Assembly (NCBI RefSeq): GCF_002205795.1
Contig: NZ_NIUY01000002.1
Span: 186,001 to 250,000, forward strand
Length of the DNA: 64,000 bases
Direction: 5' to 3'
Source of the DNA: Chryseobacterium sp. VAUSW3
GTDB lineage: Bacteria > Bacteroidota > Bacteroidia > Flavobacteriales > Weeksellaceae
The position numbers and the translations under genes are program-made. The notes under the pieces are model-generated. The model searched no databases. It was not told where the DNA came from and was given only the letters and a program-made list of their open reading frames with translations. Position 1 is the first letter of the stretch. Every line of letters starts with the position of its first letter. This document shows positions 58,345 through 64,000 of the stretch, in pieces.

Positions 58345-58962
58345 ATGCTCGTTATCGGAATTGCAGGAGGTACAGGCTCCGGGAAAACTACCGTTGTAAA
58401 CAAAATTCTTCAGCAACTGAATGCTGAAGGTGTAAATGTTCTGTCTCAGGATAATTATTATCATGATAACCAGCAGCTTACATTGGCAGAACGCGAAGTT
58501 TTGAATTACGATCACCCAAAGTCCATCGATTTCGAACTTTTGATTTCACATGTTAAATCTTTGAAAAATGGGGAAGCGATCGAGCAGCCAATTTATTCGT
58601 TTGTAACCCATTCCAGAACCGGTGATCATGTACAGATTGAGCCGAAAAATGTATTGATCGTTGAGGGAATTCTTGTACTGACAAACCCTGAACTTTTAAA
58701 GGAATATGATCTTAAAGTTTTTGTTCATGCAGATTCCGACGAAAGGTTGATCAGAAGAATTCGACGCGACACTCAGGAACGGGGCCGCGATCTGCAGGAA
58801 GTGCTGCACCGTTACCAAACCACGCTGAAACCCATGCACATGGAATTTATAGAACCATCGAAAAACGAAGCTGATCTTATCGTTCCCAACATGAAACAAA
58901 ATACAGTGGCGATTGATTTCCTTTCAACGGTAATCAACAATACGCTGAAAAAAACACATTGA
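58345..58962 (+). CDS. udk: Uridine kinase
   Basis: This 205-residue P-loop kinase phosphorylates uridine and cytidine to their monophosphates in pyrimidine salvage. Motifs are GIAGGTGSGKTTVV (6-19), SQDNYYHD, YDHPKSIDFELL, and VEGILVLTNPELL. It is the usual size for Udk. Its stop codon overlaps the start region of the downstream division gene, indicating an operon with ftsB and the mutase gene. Confidence 0.95.
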   Translation: MLVIGIAGGTGSGKTTVVNKILQQLNAEGVNVLSQDNYYHDNQQLTLAEREVLNYDHPKSIDFELLISHVKSLKNGEAIEQPIYSFVTHSRTGDHVQIEPKNVLIVEGILVLTNPELLKEYDLKVFVHADSDERLIRRIRRDTQERGRDLQEVLHRYQTTLKPMHMEFIEPSKNEADLIVPNMKQNTVAIDFLSTVINNTLKKTH

Positions 58963-58964
58963 TT

Positions 58965-59318
58965 ATGAAAGAATTAATTAAAGACATCAAGCCGAAAACG
59001 CCTGCTTTAAAATTCATTCAAAAATACGTTCTGAATAAATATTTCATTACCATTTTCCTTTTTTTGGTTTGGATGGTCTTTTTCGACAGCACTTCATTTC
59101 TCGTAATCAACGAAATGAACGGCGAAATAAACAAGTACGAAAAGCAACTGGCTTATTACAAAGAAGAGTACCAAAAGAACGATGCTTTCTACAAAAAGCT
59201 CATGAACAACAAATCTGAAAAGGAGAAATTTGCCCGCGAAAATTATTTCATGAAGAAGCCCAATGAAGAAATTTTTATTTTAGTGGTAGATAGTACGAAT
59301 ATTACGAAAACACAGTAA
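58965..59318 (+). CDS. FtsB/DivIC-type septum formation initiator
   Basis: This 117-residue bitopic protein has a basic cytoplasmic tail, one membrane helix (about 27-45; FITIFLFLVWMVFFDSTSF), and a periplasmic coiled coil (about 50-85; EINKYEKQLAYYKEEYQK) ending in a YFMKKPNEEIFILVVD motif typical of the DivIC/FtsB family. It should join FtsL and FtsQ at the division septum. The ATG at 58965 is chosen over an overlapping TTG. Confidence 0.88.
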   Translation: MKELIKDIKPKTPALKFIQKYVLNKYFITIFLFLVWMVFFDSTSFLVINEMNGEINKYEKQLAYYKEEYQKNDAFYKKLMNNKSEKEKFARENYFMKKPNEEIFILVVDSTNITKTQ

Positions 59319-59321
59319 AAA

Positions 59322-60485
59322 ATGTTCACAAAGACCTCGCTTTCCGATTGGGAAAATCTTGTTCAGAAACAACTGAAAACCGAAAATATTTACGAAATTC
59401 TTTCAAAAGAAAATCTCGAAGGAATCATTGTGAAGCCTTTTTACGACTCAGTAGAAAAACCGCTGGAGAATTTACCCAAAATTGAGGAATCAACCCAATT
59501 GGTTGCAAAATACCGCGAAGATCTTGAAGAAAATGTTTTTGCTTTTCTCCTGAACGAAAACGTAGAAAATCTTGAAGAAAAAGTACTGTTCATCAATAAC
59601 AAAGACCTTGCTGAACATATTTCTCCCGATGAAAATAACCGCTGTCTTTCGCTCATCGACATTTTTTCTGAAGAAAACGGTGAAGTTAATGAACAGCTGG
59701 GAAAAGAACTTCTGGCCAAAGATTTCGAAAGAAATATCTGCATTGACGTAGCCTTTCATCAAAATTCCGGTGCATCAATTGTACAGCAGCTTGCTTTTGC
59801 ACTGGCCAAAACGAAAGACCTAACCGAAATTTTCGGTGCAGAAATCTTAAACAAGTTCGTTTTTAGATTTGCGGTAGGCGCGAATTATTTTTTTGAGCTT
59901 GCTAAAATCCGTGCATTTAAACTTCTTTTTATTCAGCTTTCGAAAGAATTCGGTAAAAATGAAGTTCCCTATATTTTTACTGAAACTTCTCTGAGAAACA
60001 AATCAAAAAATGAACCTGAAAACAACCTGATTCGTTCTACATTAGAGCTTTCCGCGGCAATGATTGGCGGTGCAGATGCAGTTTTCAGCAATGATTTCAG
60101 ACTTGAAAATGCTACTGCACTTTCCGAAGAAATTTCGTTCAAACAGCAGATCGTTCTGGCTTACGAAAGTATTATCAATGTTTTTGAAGACGGCGGAAAC
60201 GGCAGTTATTACATTGAAAATATTACGCAGCAGTTCGCAGAAAATGCATGGAAATTATTTTTGGAATTAGAAAATAACGGTGGTTACTGCGAAAATCTAA
60301 AAGCTGGTAGAATTCAGCAAATGATTTATGAGCAGGCTGTTAAAGAACAGAGTTGGGTTGAGGCAGGTAAAATAAAACTCATCGGCATAAATCTTTATCC
60401 GAAACACGAAAAAACAAAATCGGTGGAAGAACTTTATGATTCATCAGTGATTAAACCGGTGCGCTGGGCTGAAATGTTTGAATAA
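59322..60485 (+). CDS. mutA: Methylmalonyl-CoA mutase small (beta) subunit
   Basis: This 387-residue protein is a homologue of the non-catalytic small subunit of methylmalonyl-CoA mutase. It has a TIM-barrel-like part (SDWENLVQKQLKTENIYEI, FRFAVGANYFFELAKIRAFKLLF, MIGGADAVFSNDF) but no cobalamin-binding DxHxxG motif. It is shorter than some MutA proteins (about 450-640). The large subunit mutB is not next to it, since the following gene is a methyltransferase. It starts three bases after the ftsB stop codon, so it is cotranscribed with udk and ftsB. Confidence 0.88.
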   Translation: MFTKTSLSDWENLVQKQLKTENIYEILSKENLEGIIVKPFYDSVEKPLENLPKIEESTQLVAKYREDLEENVFAFLLNENVENLEEKVLFINNKDLAEHISPDENNRCLSLIDIFSEENGEVNEQLGKELLAKDFERNICIDVAFHQNSGASIVQQLAFALAKTKDLTEIFGAEILNKFVFRFAVGANYFFELAKIRAFKLLFIQLSKEFGKNEVPYIFTETSLRNKSKNEPENNLIRSTLELSAAMIGGADAVFSNDFRLENATALSEEISFKQQIVLAYESIINVFEDGGNGSYYIENITQQFAENAWKLFLELENNGGYCENLKAGRIQQMIYEQAVKEQSWVEAGKIKLIGINLYPKHEKTKSVEELYDSSVIKPVRWAEMFE

Positions 60486-60491
60486 TATGAG

Positions 60492-61658
60492 ATGAAAACA
60501 GGCATAAATCCTTCAATTCTTACCGAAGAAATTCAAAATTATATCAATGCAAATCTCACGGCTGATTTGCATTCTTTGTTACTGAAAAAGTCGCCGTTTC
60601 CGGACGTTTCGATGCACGAAATTGTGCAGCAGATTAAAGGAAAAAAAGTTGCACAGAAAAAGTTTCCGTTTCTGCTTCGGGATGGCATTATTTTTCCGCC
60701 AAATCTTAATCTGGAACAGGCTTCGTCGCAATCAACAGCAGAATTTAAAGCCAAAATTTTAAAAGGGAAAAATTTTCTTGATCTCACTTCAGGATTTGGA
60801 ATCGATGCGTATTTTTTATCTCAGAATTTTGATGAAGTTACGCTTGTTGAACAGAATACCGAACTCCTGGAAACAGTAAAACACAACTGGAAAATTCTCG
60901 GCAGAACCGCAAATTTTCTCAATCAAAATTTGGAGGATTTCCTTACTAAAAACACCAATAAATTTGATTTAATATATCTTGATCCGGCGCGGCGCGATGC
61001 TCAGAAAAACAAAAAATTCCTTCTGGAAGACCTTTCGCCGAATTTACTCGAAATTCAGGAAAAATTGGGCGAGATTTCAGATGAAATCATCATTAAACTT
61101 TCCCCGCTCATCGATATTTCATATCTGCTTTCTGTCGTAAAAAATGTATCGAAAATTGAAATTATTGCAGTGAAAAATGAGGTGAAGGAACTTCTGGTTT
61201 TTATAAGCAGGAAAAATTCCCACACCGATACAGAAATTAAATGTGTAAATCTTGAAAGTACAGATCCGGATTTTGTTTTTGTTTTTAATGATGAAAAAAA
61301 TGCGGTTGCAGAATATTCTGATCCGCATAATTTCCTTTATTTACCGAACAATGCGGTTTTAAAATCGGGGGCTTTCAATGCTGTTGCAAAAAAGTTTAAA
61401 CTTTTAAAGCTTCATGTGAACACCCATTTTTATACATCGGATGAGGTGGTTGAAGATTTTCCGGGAAGAGTGCTGAAGGTTGGTGTTACTGCGCCAAAAC
61501 AGATTCTAAAAGGCGAGAAATTCAATATTATTTCGAAAAATTATCCGCTTTCACCCGATGAAATTAAGAAAAAATATAAGATTTCAGATGGCGGAAAAAC
61601 CTATTTAATTTTTACCCAAAGCCAGAAAGGGAGAATTATTTTAAGATCTGTTGAATAA
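60492..61658 (+). CDS. THUMP-like class I SAM methyltransferase
   Basis: This 388-residue protein has a SAM-binding domain in the middle. Motif I is FLDLTSGFGIDAYFLS (about 95-110), and motif IV FDLIYLDPARRDA (about 157-169) has the DPAR form seen in nucleic acid methyltransferases. The C-terminal THUMP-like domain (about 290-388) is that found in DUF-type bacterial relatives. An RNA target is likely but unspecified. It starts six bases after the mutase gene and continues the operon. Confidence 0.8.
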   Translation: MKTGINPSILTEEIQNYINANLTADLHSLLLKKSPFPDVSMHEIVQQIKGKKVAQKKFPFLLRDGIIFPPNLNLEQASSQSTAEFKAKILKGKNFLDLTSGFGIDAYFLSQNFDEVTLVEQNTELLETVKHNWKILGRTANFLNQNLEDFLTKNTNKFDLIYLDPARRDAQKNKKFLLEDLSPNLLEIQEKLGEISDEIIIKLSPLIDISYLLSVVKNVSKIEIIAVKNEVKELLVFISRKNSHTDTEIKCVNLESTDPDFVFVFNDEKNAVAEYSDPHNFLYLPNNAVLKSGAFNAVAKKFKLLKLHVNTHFYTSDEVVEDFPGRVLKVGVTAPKQILKGEKFNIISKNYPLSPDEIKKKYKISDGGKTYLIFTQSQKGRIILRSVE

Positions 61659-61669
61659 TCTTTGAAATA

Positions 61670-61701
61670 TTTGGGGCAAATCGTAATATTTCTTACTTTT
61701 G
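61670..61701 (+). promoter_or_regulatory. Promoter of the small lipoprotein gene
   Basis: TTTG (61670-61673), a 20-base spacer and TACTTTTG (61694-61701) form the best-spaced full promoter in the window. It predicts a leader of about 85 bases in which I see no clear structure. Confidence 0.75.
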
Positions 61702-61789
61702 GCCAATCAAAAAGTTGATCTGGGATCGCCATGGTTCATAATGCATATTCAGCGGTTGCATAAGACTTTATAAAAAATAGAAATTACTT

Positions 61790-62044
61790 ATGAAAAAAAT
61801 TATTTTAGTTTTTGCATGTGCAAGTTTTGTGGTGAGCTGCAAAAAAATTCAGGCAGGTTCCAATAAAGGAGTCCTGAAAATGGAAGAAGGTGCAGAAAGA
61901 TATTCTGATGATGTAAAAGGCACTTATGTTGAAGCTCCTGCCGCTAATGTTGCCGAATCTGCAGTGGCTCAGGATTCAGTGAGAACTGCTGACGTAAAAG
62001 AAGTACAAATTACTGCAGACAGTACAAAAACAGCTGTAAAATAG
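61790..62044 (+). CDS. Small lipoprotein of unknown function
   Basis: This 84-residue protein has a signal peptide with lipobox FVVSC (cysteine at 17), followed by KKIQAG and a short low-complexity tail rich in Ala, Val, Asp and Thr (EAPAANVAESAVAQD). It should be lipid-anchored, probably outer or inner membrane. A consensus promoter and a terminator enclose it, so it is a real single gene. No family is recognised. Confidence 0.75.
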   Translation: MKKIILVFACASFVVSCKKIQAGSNKGVLKMEEGAERYSDDVKGTYVEAPAANVAESAVAQDSVRTADVKEVQITADSTKTAVK

Positions 62045-62071
62045 TACACCGTATTATATAAAAAGAAGAAG

Positions 62072-62102
62072 ATGTCTTGCTTATGCAGGACATTTTTTTT
62101 AT
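62072..62102 (+). terminator. Terminator of the small lipoprotein gene
   Basis: ATGTCTTGC (62072-62080) pairs with GCAGGACAT (62085-62093), with one wobble and loop TTAT, followed by eight T. Its first three bases are the ATG of the longest frame for the next gene, which is therefore not a likely start. Confidence 0.85.
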
Positions 62103-62143
62103 TTTTACAAGATTCGATTTTTAATAATTTAAGTAAAAATAAA

Positions 62144-63526
62144 ATGCAAGAAACCCTAAATTACATCAACGAAAATAAACAGAGGTATGTTGATGAACTC
62201 TTTGAACTGCTGAAGATTGCATCGATTTCTGCAGATCCTGCATACAAAGACGAAGTGCTGAAATGCGCTGATGAAGTTGCCAAACACCTGAAAAATGCAG
62301 GTGCAGATCATGTGGAAGTTTGTCCAACCGAAGGTTATCCTATTGTTTATGGAGAAAAAATCTTAGATAAAAATTTACCAACTGTTCTTGTGTACGGTCA
62401 CTACGATGTGCAGCCGCCAGATCCGCTGGAATTATGGACAAAACCTCCATTTGAACCTTATATCGAAAAAACGGCACTCCATCCGGAAGGCGCTATTTTT
62501 GCCAGAGGGGCAGCGGATGATAAAGGCCAGTTTTTCATGCATGTAAAGGCGTTTGAAGCCATGATGAAAACCAATACTTTGCCATGTAACGTGAAATTTA
62601 TATTAGAAGGTGAAGAAGAAGTAGGCTCTAAAAGTCTGGAAGGTTTCGTGAAACAAAACACCGAGAAACTTGCCTGCGACACGATTTTGATTTCCGATAC
62701 GCATATTTATTCGAACGAACAGCCTACAGTAACTACCGGTTTGCGCGGTTTGAGTTATGTTGAAGTGGAAGTGGAAGGACCAAACAGAGATCTCCATTCC
62801 GGACTTTATGGCGGTGCGGTTCCAAATCCAATTCATGTGCTTTCCCGAATGATCGCCAATTTAATTGACGAAAACGGACACATTACCATCGACGGATTTT
62901 ACGATAACGTGGATGTGGTTTCCCAGGAAGAAAGAGCAGAAATGAACAAGCTGAAAGATGATCCCGAAGGTTTCAAAAAATCAATCGGATTGAACGGAGT
63001 AGAAGGGGAAACAGGTTATACGACTTTAGAAAGAACTTCGATCCGCCCAACTTTAGACTGTAACGGAATTTGGGGTGGCTACACCGGCGAAGGTGCGAAA
63101 ACAGTAATTCCGAGCAAAGCTTTTGCGAAAATTTCCATGCGTTTGGTTCCTTACCAGACTCCGGATGAAATCACGGAAAAATTCACCAAATATTTTGAAA
63201 AAATTGCTCCTGCCAACGTAAAAGTAAAAGTTAATCCACATCACGGCGGAATGCCATACGTTTTACCAAGCGATACCAAAGAATTTGTGGCAGCGAAAAA
63301 AGCGATGGAAACGGCTTTCGGTAAAGAAGTTTTACCGTACAGAAGTGGCGGAAGTATCCCCATTACAGCGATGTTTGAGCAGGTTTTGGGAGCTAAATCT
63401 GTTTTGATGGGATTCGGTTTAGATTCCGATGCTATTCACTCGCCGAATGAGCATTATGGATTATTTAATTTCTATAAAGGAATCGAAAGTATTCCGCTTT
63501 TCTTTGAAAATTACGCGAAAGCATAA
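62144..63526 (+). CDS. M20 family dipeptidase
   Basis: This 460-residue metallopeptidase removes dipeptides using two metal ions. The motifs are LVYGHYDVQPPDP (first histidine/aspartate ligand), FARGAADDKGQ, FILEGEEEVGSKSL (catalytic Glu) and a C-terminal DAIHSPNEHYG histidine ligand. The start is set at the ATG at 62144 (MQETLNYINENK), because the upstream ATG at 62072 lies inside a terminator. Many relatives annotated as dipeptidase or CNDP-like have broad specificity. The protein is cytoplasmic, with no signal peptide. Confidence 0.92.
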   Translation: MQETLNYINENKQRYVDELFELLKIASISADPAYKDEVLKCADEVAKHLKNAGADHVEVCPTEGYPIVYGEKILDKNLPTVLVYGHYDVQPPDPLELWTKPPFEPYIEKTALHPEGAIFARGAADDKGQFFMHVKAFEAMMKTNTLPCNVKFILEGEEEVGSKSLEGFVKQNTEKLACDTILISDTHIYSNEQPTVTTGLRGLSYVEVEVEGPNRDLHSGLYGGAVPNPIHVLSRMIANLIDENGHITIDGFYDNVDVVSQEERAEMNKLKDDPEGFKKSIGLNGVEGETGYTTLERTSIRPTLDCNGIWGGYTGEGAKTVIPSKAFAKISMRLVPYQTPDEITEKFTKYFEKIAPANVKVKVNPHHGGMPYVLPSDTKEFVAAKKAMETAFGKEVLPYRSGGSIPITAMFEQVLGAKSVLMGFGLDSDAIHSPNEHYGLFNFYKGIESIPLFFENYAKA

Positions 63527-63532
63527 CATTAT

Positions 63533-63557
63533 AATGCCTCATTCTGAGGCATTTTTT
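63533..63557 (+). terminator. Terminator of the M20 dipeptidase gene
   Basis: AATGCCTCA (63533-63541) pairs perfectly with TGAGGCATT (63545-63553) around TTC, followed by a T-run. Confidence 0.88.
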
Positions 63558-63580
63558 TAACAATTAAAAATCAGAAAAAG

Positions 63581-64000
63581 ATGAAAGATAAAGTAGCTTA
63601 TATCACCGGCGGAACCAAAGGAATTGGTTTCGGAATTGCCCAGGTTTTACTGAAACACGGAATTAAAGTCGCGGTTTCCGGCAGAAAACAGGAAGACGCG
63701 GAAGAAGCAGCCAGAATTTTATCGGAAGATGATACAAGAGTTTTCGGAATTGCCTCTGACGTTAAAAATTTTGAGGACGAAAAAGCTGCAGTTTCAGAAA
63801 TTGCTAAAAAATTCGGCAGATTAGATTATGTGATCGCAAATGCAGGTCTCGGAATTTTCAAACCTGTTGACGAACTTTCGTTAGAGGAATGGAATGATAT
63901 GATCGATACTAACCTTAGTGGTGTTTTTCATACGCTGAAAGCCTCGGTGGATGAACTCAAAAAATCTGAGGGTTATTTCATCAGTATTTCAAGCTTGGCC
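63581..64000 (+). CDS. SDR family oxidoreductase, N-terminal part (cut by window edge)
   Basis: The frame from the ATG at 63581 gives 140 residues of a short-chain dehydrogenase before the window ends. The cofactor-binding GGTKGIGFGIAQ (about 9-20), NAG in VIANAGLGIF and the start of the catalytic segment (the serine-rich ISISSLA) are visible. The active-site Tyr-x-x-x-Lys should lie just outside. Close relatives are 3-oxoacyl-ACP reductase-like or short sugar/steroid dehydrogenases, and the substrate cannot be told. Confidence 0.9.
   Translation, partial: MKDKVAYITGGTKGIGFGIAQVLLKHGIKVAVSGRKQEDAEEAARILSEDDTRVFGIASDVKNFEDEKAAVSEIAKKFGRLDYVIANAGLGIFKPVDELSLEEWNDMIDTNLSGVFHTLKASVDELKKSEGYFISISSLA

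Noticed and set aside
62072-62143. N-terminal extension of the M20 dipeptidase
   Set aside because: Its ATG is the first base triplet of a terminator hairpin, and the extra residues have no family counterpart.

Overview
The window looks like a chromosomal segment of a flavobacterium, most likely the Chryseobacterium/Kaistella group (Weeksellaceae). The reasons are AT-rich intergenic DNA, Bacteroidetes-type promoters (TAnnTTTG at -7), few Shine-Dalgarno sequences, a type IX secretion sorting domain, a fused ResB-CcsA protein, a subclass A2 class A beta-lactamase and a bacteroidetal run ftsX-DUF3098-uppP-truB. I saw no rRNA, insertion sequence, prophage or CRISPR array. There is one tRNA. The window cuts ligA at its left edge and an SDR dehydrogenase at its right edge.

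Layout. 1-14.5 kb: ligA (partial), ammonium transporter, fused 2-oxoacid dehydrogenase E1, a T9SS-exported protein, an exonuclease-polymerase fusion DnaE, a LuxR-type regulator with a degenerate receiver, an aminotransferase and an M28 peptidase lipoprotein. 14.5-15 kb: tRNA-Arg(CCT), several hairpins and two perfect inverted DnaA boxes. 15-25 kb: a lipoprotein with uvrA, a TonB-dependent receptor, a DUF2490 protein, dnaN and pheT. 25-31.7 kb: a META lipoprotein, an acidic small protein, then a leftward run of oxidoreductase, M23 peptidase, class A beta-lactamase, M23 peptidase, 3-hydroxybutyryl-CoA dehydrogenase and a polytopic membrane protein. 31.7-46 kb: pcm, ccsBA, rnz, a DUF2400 protein, a membrane protein with an isoleucine heptad coil, rsmA, ftsX, uppP, truB, rluF, an HD hydrolase, a CPA2 antiporter and a YegP-like protein. 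46.4-47.3 kb: an AT-rich orphan gene.

47.4-53.97 kb is the most interesting part. It is a beta-oxidation operon, marR-fadN-fadA-(four-helix-bundle gene)-fadE, in the fadN-fadA-fadE order known from Bacillus. A perfect 26-bp palindrome covers the expected -33 element of its promoter, and an 18-bp copy of the core lies 78 bp further upstream. This looks like an autoregulated MarR fatty-acid switch that I do not recognise from the literature.

54-64 kb: a FecCD-type ABC importer without a binding protein, a TlpA-like thiol-disulfide lipoprotein, a flavin/2Fe-2S reductase, a SanA-like protein, udk, a DivIC/FtsB protein, the small subunit of methylmalonyl-CoA mutase, a THUMP-like methyltransferase, a small lipoprotein, an M20 dipeptidase and the SDR.

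Several start codons were moved from the longest open frame. The new starts rest on promoter position, signal peptides or overlap with a terminator. In several genes the -7 element lies so close to the start codon that the mRNA should be leaderless or nearly so.
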